Shown here: one piece after another, positions 31,388-40,185 of the stretch
Numbering within the stretch: the stretch's first letter is position 1
Layout: each line of letters starts with the position of its first letter
Assembly: GCA_964345475.1 (NCBI GenBank)
Contig: CAYFQW010000010.1
Coordinates: forward strand, 1 to 49,661
Length of the DNA: 49,661 bases
DNA from: WRIS01 sp964345475
GTDB taxonomy: Bacteria; Actinomycetota; Coriobacteriia; Coriobacteriales; Eggerthellaceae
Direction of reading: 5' to 3'
The notes under the pieces: model-generated
Databases searched by the model: none
The model's input: the letters and a program-made list of their open reading frames with translations, nothing else
Told to the model about the DNA's origin: nothing
Position numbers and translations under genes: made by a program

Positions 31388-31438
31388 CATCGACCACATA
31401 AGAATTTTGAGATGCTCTACTATTCCAGCTTAATACCT

Positions 31439-32410
31439 CTAGTATAAATTCTCTTTGTTCTGCCACTTGGAGACAAACTTCTCATTGCCGTCGGCGACAC
31501 GACCGTAATAACGATTTTCTCCCGGTATCTCTGCTCGTTCATCAGAGTATACGCAAAGATAGCGAAGTAAGAAGCCGCCGAGAAGAACAAGCACGGGTGC
31601 AATAATCTCTACGGCAGGCCCTGTAGCGAATACATAGAAACCGAGGGGCAGGAGGAGGCCAAAGCCGATCATACCGACCCAGAATAAAGGTGCGGTTTCT
31701 CCTATAGCCCAACGGCGAGCGACAGCTTTAGCTGTGATGTTCCCTGCTCCGAGAAACGATAGAACCATAACGAGCAAGACCACGATCTCTGCACAGATAA
31801 GTATGATATCGACAGTATGAACAAGGCTCTGAATAGTCTCTATAACAAGCACATACTCAAGACTGAACTCAAAAGGCCATCCGCCGAGGCCAAGCGCTAC
31901 AGCTGCACAGCCGGTCGAAATTGCAGATATGGTAAAGAGAACTGGCAAAGCAGGGGTTGCCCAAAAAGCATGGGCCTGAAGTGTCGAAAGCATGATTCCT
32001 GTATACACCATAATCCCGAAGCCCGAGATACCTGCTACAGCAAGAAAGAGGCCACGGCCTCCGGCAAGTGCGCCAGCTATGCCGCTTATCCAGCCCCAAG
32101 GTAGATACGATACCCACCACAAGGCTCCAAATAACATAGCTATAACAAGCAGAGTTGCACCCCACTTAATAATAGCCTTTGCGGTAGTCCAAACCCTCCA
32201 AAAAGCCAAGGGCTGTCCCAATTCGAAGACGAGGAAAAAACTACCTACCGCCAAGCATAGCAAAGCGATGAACATGGGCCACACGAACAATATGCCGGCC
32301 CCAGGGGTAATAAAGAAATCGAATATGGTGGCAAGAAACATGATGCCGCCCCCGAGACCACCTAAGAACAGATAGATAACAATGGGCATCTCCCAATAAT
32401 GACGTTTCAT
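31439..32410 (-). CDS. NrfD/DmsC-type membrane subunit
   Basis: A 323-residue membrane protein with about eight to nine hydrophobic segments. The start WEMPIVIYLFLGGLGGG is typical of NrfD-family quinone-interacting subunits that pass electrons between menaquinol and a ferredoxin subunit. Later landmarks are ELGQPLAFWRVW and GIMLSTLQAHAFW. Its ATG overlaps the ferredoxin stop (TAATG), so the two are translationally coupled. The C-terminal tail is charged and cytoplasmic. Together with the ferredoxin and the large molybdoenzyme upstream it makes a complete A-B-C module. Confidence 0.9.
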   Translation of the reverse strand: MKRHYWEMPIVIYLFLGGLGGGIMFLATIFDFFITPGAGILFVWPMFIALLCLAVGSFFLVFELGQPLAFWRVWTTAKAIIKWGATLLVIAMLFGALWWVSYLPWGWISGIAGALAGGRGLFLAVAGISGFGIMVYTGIMLSTLQAHAFWATPALPVLFTISAISTGCAAVALGLGGWPFEFSLEYVLVIETIQSLVHTVDIILICAEIVVLLVMVLSFLGAGNITAKAVARRWAIGETAPLFWVGMIGFGLLLPLGFYVFATGPAVEIIAPVLVLLGGFLLRYLCVYSDERAEIPGENRYYGRVADGNEKFVSKWQNKENLY

Positions 32411-32988
32411 TATCCTTGACCTCCCAACTCGGGAATATAATATATCTGCGGCTCGGTGCCGAACTCAGTAAAGATTCGTTCAGTCTTCAGCGAACCGACC
32501 AACTTAGACACTTCGCTGTCCGGATCATCGAGATCGCCGAATATACGGGCCTTTTGATGGCAGGTCTGTACACAATAAGGGTCTGACCCGGGCTCCATTT
32601 CACGTCGCTCGCGACAGAAGGTGCATTTGCGTGCAAAACGATGCATACGCGACTCAAGTTTTGAGGAATCGCGCATACCATAGGGGCATGCATTTACACA
32701 CACTTTGCAGCCCATGCACTTATCGTAGTCTATCCAAACGACGCCGTCATCATCCTGCTGGCTTGCTCCCGTGGGACAGCAAGGTACGCACGGTGGGTTT
32801 TCACAATGCATGCAGAGGAGCGGGGTCCATTCGCGGTTCACATTTGGCCACGTGCCCTGTGTTCCTTCCGTGACCACTGGGTTATAAATAATATCTAAGG
32901 GCAGGTCATTCCAAGTACGACAAGCAACCGTGCAAGAGTGGCACCCTATGCAGCGCCGCTTGTCAATGACCATCGCATAACGCGTCAT
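32410..32988 (-). CDS. Four-cluster [4Fe-4S] ferredoxin subunit (DmsB/PsrB type)
   Basis: A 192-residue electron-transfer subunit with four Cys groups: C13xxC16xxC19xxxC23, CMHCENPPCVPCCP, CMGCKVCVNACPYG and CTFC...CVQTC. These bind four [4Fe-4S] clusters linking NrfD to the molybdoenzyme active site. There is no Tat signal and none on the catalytic subunit, so the complex faces the cytoplasm. It starts 3 bp after the catalytic gene stop, with GAAGGAGAATAG inside the end of that gene. Its N-terminus is the in-window reference that shows the loss of Cys in the small subunit at 10.4 kb. Confidence 0.93.
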   Translation of the reverse strand: MTRYAMVIDKRRCIGCHSCTVACRTWNDLPLDIIYNPVVTEGTQGTWPNVNREWTPLLCMHCENPPCVPCCPTGASQQDDDGVVWIDYDKCMGCKVCVNACPYGMRDSSKLESRMHRFARKCTFCRERREMEPGSDPYCVQTCHQKARIFGDLDDPDSEVSKLVGSLKTERIFTEFGTEPQIYYIPELGGQG

Positions 32989-32991
32989 AGT

Positions 32992-35910
32992 CTATTCTCC
33001 TTCCTCGGCTGCAGCAGCGTCTTCAGATGCGGCTGCTTCATCCGGTAGAGTTGCTTCATCGGGTTCTTCGGTAACAATCTCGTTGTAGCTCAAATCGAAA
33101 CACCGGCCACTTGCCTCGTCAACCAAGCATGCTCGTTCTGCGTCGTAGGCATAGCCATAATATGCATCGTGCAACACTTCTGTTTCAGGATTGATGAGCC
33201 AGCCGCTTTCGGGATTGTATACGTAAGGCTTATCACCGAGCACAGCACAGCCCTTCTCTACGTTCCACGTAAGGCTCTCGGGAATATCGTAGGGGGCAAC
33301 CTCGACTCCTGGATGACAGCGAATTCCTGCAATAAACGGAATTTCTTCACGATCCATCGTGTACATTTTTCCAGTTTCGTCGTCAACCAAGCATTCATTG
33401 GCTGCGTCGTAGCGCCAGCCTGTGTAGGCATCGTGATATCCCTTGGTTCTCGGATTAATCAGCCACCCAGACTCATCAAGACGGAAGAAACTATCTTTCT
33501 GATACAAGGTATTGTTCTGCCATACCCAGTCATATCCTTCAGGAACCTCAATGTCTGGCTCGGGAACATCAAAGGGAATAGGCTCGCGAGCAAGAGGTTG
33601 ATCTTTTGGCATCATGTGAACACCAGGCTCAGGAGATGAGCTTGGAATGGAGAACAGCGTGTCCTCTTTCTTATACTCTTTATCGAAATCACCGCACTTA
33701 TAGACCTTGCACATAAGGCCGCGGTTTGCCCAAGAACCACCCATCGGGCAACAATCCCAATCATCAACCGAGGTAAGAACATTTACGTTCGACTCAAGAC
33801 AACCGAAAGGATTGTCGAGATCAGCTGAGCCATCACGCTCGGGGAACCACCAACCGCGCGGAGCAAACACAACGCGTGGATCAATTTCAGGCTCTACGTT
33901 TGCCCTCATCTTAATACGGCCGCGACGCGTCTCGATCCAACACCAGTCGCCATATTCGATTTTCATCTTCTCTGCCAGCTCTGGATTTATAGAGAAGTAA
34001 GGATCGGGATACAGATAGCGGATACCCTCCATTTGGAAGTGTTCCGAGTGATGGTAAGGCATGAAGCCACCGCCCGTGGTAAGAACGATCGGGTACTCTT
34101 CCGCGATTTCTGGTGTATCGATTTCGTTTTCGATACATCCCATATACGTCGGCATTCCTGTATACCCAAGTTGACGCATGATGCTCGAGTTACACTCAAT
34201 CTTCCCAGAAGGGGTCCAGAAGCCTTGATTTTCGATATACTTCTTCTGACGCAAGGGAGGATAGTACATGCGATAATTATCGACAAACTCGTCGTACTTA
34301 GTAATAGGTAGTCCAAGAGGCTTCAGAATGTGATAAAAGGCCTCTTCTTCAGTTTCCCAAGGCCACATCTCTGGATCTTGTCCACAAGCTAAGCCGAGCT
34401 TACGCCAGAACACCATATCGGTGTGGCGGTCATACTTAGGCTGTATGGCACGCTTGCCACCCATAAGTGAGTCGGTTGCGCCATAGTGAGTGATAATCGT
34501 GGGGCGCTCAAGAGCACCAGCAGCGGGGAATATGTAATCAGAGAACAGCGCCGTAGGCGTCATCCAGTATTCAACCGTTACTAAAAATTCGCACTGCTTC
34601 AAAGCCTCGAGCGTCATCTTGGCATCGCCATAAGAGTTGACGGGGTTTGTCGAGTTGATGATGAGTGCACGAACCTGGTAAGGGTCTCCCGTCAGGATGG
34701 CTTTGAAAACGCTCGGTCCATGAGCCTCACAGAACCACTCAGAGGGCAAGGTCTTACCCCAGGTACGTTTCGCATTTTTCGTTATAAGTTCATAGCCTGG
34801 CCAGGAGGTGAGCTTGAATTTGTCAGACCCAATTTGTTTGGCCTTTTGCTCTTCTGGCAGGCATTCGTTTGCTTCCATTTCCTCGTCTGTCAAAAAATTT
34901 ATTGCAGGACCAGGCATGCCATCCCCACCAGGGACGTCAAGGTTTCCGCAGACCGCACGAATCAAAGCGACAGCATGGCTCATAGTGACCGAGGAACGAC
35001 CAAGTTGATCCCAAGTACAACCCCACTGAATACAGCCAGGTCTGTTCATGGCGTATGTACGAGCAACTTCGCGAATTTGCTCAGGCTCAAGCCAAGTTAT
35101 AGGAGCCGCCCATTCGGGGGTGTAGCCCTCAATATGTTCCATCAGCTCGTCAAAGCCAGAGCACCATTCGTTTACAAACTCATAGTCGGCCATGCCTTCG
35201 TGAACGATTACATGCAGTATGGAAAGTGCGAGGGCTGCATCGGAGCCGGGACGCAAGGGCAACCAGAGATCAGCCTTGGAAGCCGTCTCGGAATAGCGTG
35301 GATCGACTACGATAACCTTGAGCCCTGCCTTTTGTAAGTCGGTGTACCCGTCCATACCGCCAAGTGTAGATGCCGCAGGGTTCATACCCCACAGAATCAA
35401 ACAGCGAGCACTGGCAAGATCTGTCTCAAAGGGAGACCATCCCGCAACACAGGTTTCGGCCATGAACGTTGGTATCCAGCAAAGAAGTGCGTTGTGAAAA
35501 CCATTCGGCGAACCGAATTGATTCAAGAAACGACGGCGTGCCCAGTCATCGGTACGGGTAGTACCTCCCGCAGTGGCCACCGCTTCAGCGCCGCTCTCTT
35601 CTTTAATCTGGTTGAGTCTATCAGCAACTTCTTGTATCGCTTGATCGTATGGGATCTTCTCCCATTTTCCTTCACCCTTCTCGCCCGCACGTTTAAGCAC
35701 GTGGTTGACTCGGGCAGGATGGTTGACATGCAAAAGTGCACTAGTCCCGCGACAGCATAAGGCACCGTGGTTTGAATATTCAGGATCGCCTTCGATCTTG
35801 ATTACATCGCCGTCCTTGACATATGCAAGGACACCGCAGTTTGCGTGGCAAAAATAACACAGCGACTTTACCATCTCGACACCATCGGCATGGATATCGA
35901 TTTCCGTCAT
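32992..35910 (-). CDS. Molybdopterin oxidoreductase catalytic subunit with C-terminal tandem repeats
   Basis: A 972-residue DMSO-reductase superfamily enzyme, first gene of the cluster. The [4Fe-4S] site is C18xxC21xxxC25...C52. A likely metal ligand is C144 in LLCWIPT. Core landmarks are WGMNPAAS, VVDPRYSETA, LRPGSDAALALSI and GWWFPERDG. The catalytic part ends near residue 760. It is followed by an unusual extension: two copies (about 791-857 and 878-945) of a unit sharing ESGWLINP, HDAY, YDA and CLVD, rich in aromatic residues and reminiscent of OCRE-type repeats, then an acidic Ala/Glu tail. No Tat signal is present. AAGGGGAAGG precedes the ATG. The substrate is unknown. Confidence 0.9.
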   Translation of the reverse strand: MTEIDIHADGVEMVKSLCYFCHANCGVLAYVKDGDVIKIEGDPEYSNHGALCCRGTSALLHVNHPARVNHVLKRAGEKGEGKWEKIPYDQAIQEVADRLNQIKEESGAEAVATAGGTTRTDDWARRRFLNQFGSPNGFHNALLCWIPTFMAETCVAGWSPFETDLASARCLILWGMNPAASTLGGMDGYTDLQKAGLKVIVVDPRYSETASKADLWLPLRPGSDAALALSILHVIVHEGMADYEFVNEWCSGFDELMEHIEGYTPEWAAPITWLEPEQIREVARTYAMNRPGCIQWGCTWDQLGRSSVTMSHAVALIRAVCGNLDVPGGDGMPGPAINFLTDEEMEANECLPEEQKAKQIGSDKFKLTSWPGYELITKNAKRTWGKTLPSEWFCEAHGPSVFKAILTGDPYQVRALIINSTNPVNSYGDAKMTLEALKQCEFLVTVEYWMTPTALFSDYIFPAAGALERPTIITHYGATDSLMGGKRAIQPKYDRHTDMVFWRKLGLACGQDPEMWPWETEEEAFYHILKPLGLPITKYDEFVDNYRMYYPPLRQKKYIENQGFWTPSGKIECNSSIMRQLGYTGMPTYMGCIENEIDTPEIAEEYPIVLTTGGGFMPYHHSEHFQMEGIRYLYPDPYFSINPELAEKMKIEYGDWCWIETRRGRIKMRANVEPEIDPRVVFAPRGWWFPERDGSADLDNPFGCLESNVNVLTSVDDWDCCPMGGSWANRGLMCKVYKCGDFDKEYKKEDTLFSIPSSSPEPGVHMMPKDQPLAREPIPFDVPEPDIEVPEGYDWVWQNNTLYQKDSFFRLDESGWLINPRTKGYHDAYTGWRYDAANECLVDDETGKMYTMDREEIPFIAGIRCHPGVEVAPYDIPESLTWNVEKGCAVLGDKPYVYNPESGWLINPETEVLHDAYYGYAYDAERACLVDEASGRCFDLSYNEIVTEEPDEATLPDEAAASEDAAAAEEGE

Positions 35911-36354
35911 CTACCTTCCCCTTTACTCATCTCGTTTTTTAACCTACATTCTTAGCTTTGTATTACAGTTCGTGCCATACAGAAAACGTCCTTTTTGCAA
36001 AGGCTACGCAAAATGAGCGATCTTCTATAGGCAACAGGCCCCAGTTTAATGAAGTACCAAACTGCACGCATCGCACTAAGGGATTTAAATCAAGCTTTGC
36101 AGTAAACCTATCAGCACTAAATCTCTCATCTTGTCTAGCCTTTGTCGACCGCGAACGATATCCCATTTTTTATACACTTTAGAATACGCTCGCAGCAAAA
36201 CGCTCCCCTTTTACACATTTCTGTAATCGGTCTTACCTATTATATGAGTATTGCCTGTAGTAGACTCAAACGATTAGAAAAAACACTAATATTTAGAGTG
36301 ATATGGTATGAGAAAGCCTGCCAAAGGCCTACACGAGAGTAAGGCGGTACCCGT
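35911..36354. other. Divergent intergenic region
   Basis: Lies between the start of the nine-gene cluster and the PhnP-like gene and must hold both promoters. I see no gene, tRNA or convincing -35/-10 pair. A TATTATAT run near 36239-36246 could be part of a plus-strand -10. The region is moderately A+T-rich without strong hairpins. Confidence 0.4.
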
Positions 36355-37179
36355 ATGAAGCCCTTGAATAGAGAACAACACGAAAAGAGCTCCTCCCATG
36401 AGTTTCTCTTTTTAGGGACAGGTGCAGGCTGTGGTGTTCCTGCTTTCTTTTGTTCCTGCCCTGCTTGCGAAGAGGCGAGGCTTAACCCTCGTGCCCGCCG
36501 AGGAAATTGCGGGATCTTAGTGAGTGGCAATAAAAAATTACTCATCGATACCCCTCCCGACTTACGGCATCAGCTCATACGTGAGAACATACAGACTGTT
36601 GATGCCCTCTTATACACCCACGCTCACTTCGATCATGTCGGAGGTCTCGGGGAGCTTGAATACATGGTTCGCCTCGTCACCCAAGAAAAACTTCCCCTGT
36701 ATGCCAGCCGGGAGGCGATCGAGAGTATTCGGAATGAATTCGAATACCTTGAACCCTGTCTCGACTTTAGGGAAATCATACCCTTTTCAACCCTAGAATA
36801 TGATGGAATAAACTACAAGGCCCTCCCTGTTGCACACGCTCCCGGGACCTTCGGTTTTCTTATCACCTCTCCCGAAAAAGATATGTTTTACGCTTGTGAC
36901 ACGGGGCCTTTGCCAGAAGAAACAGCACGGCAGGTGCGCGGTGTTGACACGCTTATTCTCGATGCCACGTACTGGAAGAAGTGCTGGACGCCCGAAACCC
37001 ATCATAGCGTGCAGGAAGCAATCGAGGAAGGTATCTCACTGGGGGCGAAGACGGTGTATTTAACGCATCTTGCTATGCATTACGATGAGCCGATTACGCT
37101 CAAAGAGCTCGAATTGTGTCTTGAACAATACGAAGGACGAATAAAAGTGGCCTCGGACGGTCTGAGGCTAGCCCTCTAA
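36355..37179 (+). CDS. PhnP-like metallo-beta-lactamase-fold phosphodiesterase
   Basis: A 274-residue metal-dependent hydrolase. The N-terminal zinc-binding loop typical of PhnP/YcbJ-like proteins is present (GTGAGCGVPAFFCSCPACEEA, shown here in part: CSCPAC at 33-38, and C52 after RRG). The metal site is H89-A-H91-F-D93-H94, with further ligands in VAHAPGT, CDTGPL and LTHLAMH. Relatives cleave cyclic phosphate diesters (PhnP, ribose 1,2-cyclic phosphate) or act in cofactor metabolism. No phn genes are nearby, so the substrate is open. It is monocistronic, divergent from the molybdoenzyme cluster. Confidence 0.85.
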   Translation: MKPLNREQHEKSSSHEFLFLGTGAGCGVPAFFCSCPACEEARLNPRARRGNCGILVSGNKKLLIDTPPDLRHQLIRENIQTVDALLYTHAHFDHVGGLGELEYMVRLVTQEKLPLYASREAIESIRNEFEYLEPCLDFREIIPFSTLEYDGINYKALPVAHAPGTFGFLITSPEKDMFYACDTGPLPEETARQVRGVDTLILDATYWKKCWTPETHHSVQEAIEEGISLGAKTVYLTHLAMHYDEPITLKELELCLEQYEGRIKVASDGLRLAL

Positions 37180-37318
37180 TACAACCCGAATCTTTATGCT
37201 GGCATTTGTATGAGCCCCTCGATGAACTTCTGAGGAAACAAGGCGCAAGTCCGAAAAAGCTGTCCCTCGGGAGGAATGTTGCGCTATACTGAGGCGATTG
37301 CCCCAGGAAGGACGGCGG

Positions 37319-38254
37319 ATGAACAAAACCCTTAGGGCTTCGATATTGCTCGGTTTGGCAGGATGTAGCTATGCCCTGTACCTCACCATTATAAAACTTG
37401 CAAATTATGCTGGCTACTATAGAGCCGAACTAATGACAGGCCAGTACTTGATTGCAATGCTTATCCTTGGCGTCCTCCTGCTCTTCAAATACAAAAAAGG
37501 CGAGCGAGTAAAACTAAAGTTTAAGCAAATTTTTAAGTTTATGATAATTGGTTTTTTTGCCTTTGCCTGCGGTGTATGCATGTATGAAAACGTGGCTTTG
37601 ACCTCGACTTCTTTTGCTGTAACAATGATGTTTCAATATGTGTGGATAGGCATCCTTTTTGATTGCATCCTCACGCGCAGTCTTCCCTCAAAACGCGTAA
37701 TAGCAGCGACAATCCTCGTCGTTGCAGGGACACCGCTTGCCGCCGGGTTTTTTTCATCGACTACAAATATTACTCCGGTCGGCTTGATGTGGGGTATCGC
37801 CGCAGCTATGTTCTATGCTGCAATGCTGTGGTCTTCAGCTCGTTTTGAAACAGAAGTCCCTGCTCTTACTCGAACCTTTTGGACCGTAGTCTCCCAGACA
37901 CTTTTTGCAAGCCTCGTCTCATTGAATTTTTATACGGTTGCACTGCAGGATCCTGGTCTGTTTATCTATGTGGTTCCCCTTGCTTTGACCGCAGGGATCA
38001 TACCCGTCCTTCTGATCATGAAAAACTCGCCCCTAGTTTCGATAGGCATCACAAACATCATGACGGGGTCCGAGCTTCCTGTTGTAGTCATATTCGGCGT
38101 AGTCATTTTGGGAGAATCCCTAACTGTCCTACACGCCATAGGCGTTATAGTTATCTGCGCGGGGATTATCGTCGCCAATTGGGATAGTGCGAAACCCTTA
38201 AAAGTTGGGAACGAAAGCGCAGACACAGACAAGGACTATATAGATCCCGTCTAG
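37319..38254 (+). CDS. EamA-family (DMT) transporter
   Basis: A 311-residue membrane protein with about ten hydrophobic segments in two EamA halves. The start is ATG 37319 (MNKTLRAS) with GGAAGG 6-7 bp upstream; a TTG seven codons earlier would place the ribosome-binding site inside the gene. A TATACT at 37285-37290 may be its -10. Landmarks include YENVALTSTSFAVTMMFQY and GSELPVVVIFGVVILGE near the C-terminus. Drug/metabolite transporters of this family export amino acids or other small metabolites; the substrate is not predictable. It converges on the cupin pair. Confidence 0.85.
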   Translation: MNKTLRASILLGLAGCSYALYLTIIKLANYAGYYRAELMTGQYLIAMLILGVLLLFKYKKGERVKLKFKQIFKFMIIGFFAFACGVCMYENVALTSTSFAVTMMFQYVWIGILFDCILTRSLPSKRVIAATILVVAGTPLAAGFFSSTTNITPVGLMWGIAAAMFYAAMLWSSARFETEVPALTRTFWTVVSQTLFASLVSLNFYTVALQDPGLFIYVVPLALTAGIIPVLLIMKNSPLVSIGITNIMTGSELPVVVIFGVVILGESLTVLHAIGVIVICAGIIVANWDSAKPLKVGNESADTDKDYIDPV

Positions 38255-38280
38255 CAGAAGAGCTCGCTTTTGCCTCTCTT

Positions 38281-38613
38281 TTATTTCACCACAACCAAAA
38301 GCATCTTGAACGGGGTTTTAGCATACACGGCATGGGGAATGTCTGCAGGCAAAATGATTGCCTCACCCGCCGATACCTCACTTGTGACACCCTCTAAGGT
38401 CATCTCAGCCATACCCTCCAAAACAAAGGCCATCGCATCTCCAGAGGCAGAATGCGTTGACAAGCCCTCGCCTTCGTCAATGGCAAATATGGTCATCTTG
38501 CATCCTGGCGTGCGGGAAAGTGTAAGGCTATTCGTTTTTCCTTTTTCGATAGCAACCGTATTCGCTACCTCAAATACTAAGCCATGTTCAATATTTCGAA
38601 TTAATTCACTCAT
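38281..38613 (-). CDS. Small cupin-domain protein
   Basis: A 110-residue single-domain cupin. The start is the ATG of MSELIRNIEHG with GGAGAGGAAG upstream; an in-frame extension to 38730 has no site. The barrel shows a motif-1-like region (STHSASGDAMAFVLEGMAEM) with H present, and a motif-2-like region (GEAIILPADIPHAVYA) with the usual P-x-x-x-P-H. It could bind a metal or small ligand. It is similar in layout to the neighbouring cupin, suggesting tandem duplication and divergence. Confidence 0.82.
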   Translation of the reverse strand: MSELIRNIEHGLVFEVANTVAIEKGKTNSLTLSRTPGCKMTIFAIDEGEGLSTHSASGDAMAFVLEGMAEMTLEGVTSEVSAGEAIILPADIPHAVYAKTPFKMLLVVVK

Positions 38614-38736
38614 CGATTCTTCCTCTCCTTTTGCTGACTGCAGGCTCTCTTTATCAGGCCGCAGGCTCTTTTTTCGTAAAATAACTCCGCTCGTGTTATC
38701 AAGTATACCTGGCCCTACCGCTTGAGCCACGACGGC

Positions 38737-39060
38737 TTACAGTGTCAGCTGCAACACCTTAAAGGAGCCCTTTGCCTCTATCGCATGCCGCGTATTCGCA
38801 GGCACCATAAGCACTTCACCAGCTCCCATCTCAACAGTCTTCTCCGCAAAAACTACGGCGGCCCTACCTTCTACAAGGCAGTACAGGGTGTCGCCGATAT
38901 AGGAGTTTTCGCTCACGTCTTCCCCTTCAGCAAAAGCAAAGAGCGTCATGTCCACTCCCTCTTCATCTGAAAGAGACATGCTGGATACTTGCCCGGGACG
39001 AGCTTGTATAAGAGAGGCCAGTAGAGCGGGTTTTTCGCTTGGCAGGTTACGCAAAGGCAT
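38737..39060 (-). CDS. Small cupin-domain protein (paralogue of the neighbour)
   Basis: A 107-residue single-domain cupin. It aligns with the next gene across the whole barrel: both have an early LSDE/LSRTPG segment, then TLFAFAEGE / TIFAIDEGE, a Y- or M-centred turn followed by LVEG or LEG, and VPANTRHAI / LPADIPHAV. Here the motif-1 His is replaced (VSENSYIGD), so metal binding is less likely than in its neighbour. The start is ATG 39060 (MPLRNLPSE) with AAGGGG upstream. It follows the second EamA gene by 57 bp and is probably co-transcribed. Confidence 0.82.
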   Translation of the reverse strand: MPLRNLPSEKPALLASLIQARPGQVSSMSLSDEEGVDMTLFAFAEGEDVSENSYIGDTLYCLVEGRAAVVFAEKTVEMGAGEVLMVPANTRHAIEAKGSFKVLQLTL

Positions 39061-39117
39061 AGGAACCCCTTTCCAGAAACGATATATGGCTGACACATTT
39101 TACCACGCAGGCCTTCA

Positions 39118-40056
39118 TCAGCTGGACGTGGTTTTCGTCTTCTTTCTTCGCTTCGGTAGGGACATATTCATCCCTAGCACACCTGCAATTACCAAGGCAG
39201 AACCCAGCGCGTGGTACCAGTGGAATCCTTCTCCTAGCAAAACCGCACCGACAAAGAGCGCAACAACGGTGGCGAGGTTGCTAAACACACTCATCTTGGC
39301 AGCTTGCAATTTGGAAAGTGTGTAATTCGAAAGGAAGGAAGAGAGGTACGAAGATGCGGTGCCTAAAAAGACGATAGCCAAAACGTACATCGGGTGAGTG
39401 AAGGGCTCAAAGAAGTTTGTTGTAACACCTGTATACCCTCTCTGGGCGAAAGCAAAGATAAGAAACACCACACAGCCCGTAAACGACATAACTGTTGTCA
39501 TTTGGAATACCGAAAGCCTCCGGGTCAATTTTCTTGCAAAAGAAAGATAAAGCGCCATGGAAATCGTTGCGCCAAAAATCAGGGCTGTCCCGAGGGGGTT
39601 GAAGGCCCCGGGGGAAGCGCCGTTCATAAGCATGATAAACATCACACCAGCTACTGAAATCAATGCGAAGCTGCCCGTTTTTAAAGTGATGCGCTCTTTG
39701 AGGATAAAGAAGGCAAAGATGAGGGTGAATATGGGGGTGGTGGCCTGAATGATTCCTGCCTCCACGGTTTGTATATATTCAAGGCTGACAGTTTGAAGTA
39801 AGAAGAATAAAAGGGGGTAAAAAAGAGAAAGGCCGAACACCTGTACAAGATCCTTCTTCGACAGGCTCAAACCTCCCCTCTTACACAACAATACTACGAG
39901 GGCTAAGGCACCTGCGATTAAAAAACGGTGGGCTAAGATGTCTGCTGAAGAAGCGTGTTGCAAGCAAATCTTAATACACAAAAAAGAAAAACCTATCGTG
40001 AGAGAATAAGAGATTGCCGCAGCATATGCTTTCGTTTTATCGTTCATAATGACCAC
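39118..40056 (-). CDS. EamA-family (DMT) transporter
   Basis: A 312-residue membrane protein with about ten hydrophobic segments. The first half contains SFLCIKICLQHASSADILAHRFLIAG and an EYIQTVEAGIIQATTPIF segment; the second half ends with GEGFHWYHALGSALVIAG before a basic tail (KRRKKTKTTSS). It is a different EamA subfamily from the gene at 37.3 kb. The start is GTG with AGGG upstream; an ATG three codons later is equally possible. It heads a short transcript with the two cupins. Confidence 0.83.
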   Translation of the reverse strand: MVIMNDKTKAYAAAISYSLTIGFSFLCIKICLQHASSADILAHRFLIAGALALVVLLCKRGGLSLSKKDLVQVFGLSLFYPLLFFLLQTVSLEYIQTVEAGIIQATTPIFTLIFAFFILKERITLKTGSFALISVAGVMFIMLMNGASPGAFNPLGTALIFGATISMALYLSFARKLTRRLSVFQMTTVMSFTGCVVFLIFAFAQRGYTGVTTNFFEPFTHPMYVLAIVFLGTASSYLSSFLSNYTLSKLQAAKMSVFSNLATVVALFVGAVLLGEGFHWYHALGSALVIAGVLGMNMSLPKRRKKTKTTSS

Positions 40057-40185
40057 ACTCTACCCTAAGGCCTAGCGTTAAAGCAAGTCTGAAAGTTGTC
40101 TCGGTTTAAATCTGTAGGGGACTAGGTTACCTGCCTCTGTTCGGCTACAATCTTTAACATATGTCTACAGAGATTCGGAGAATTT

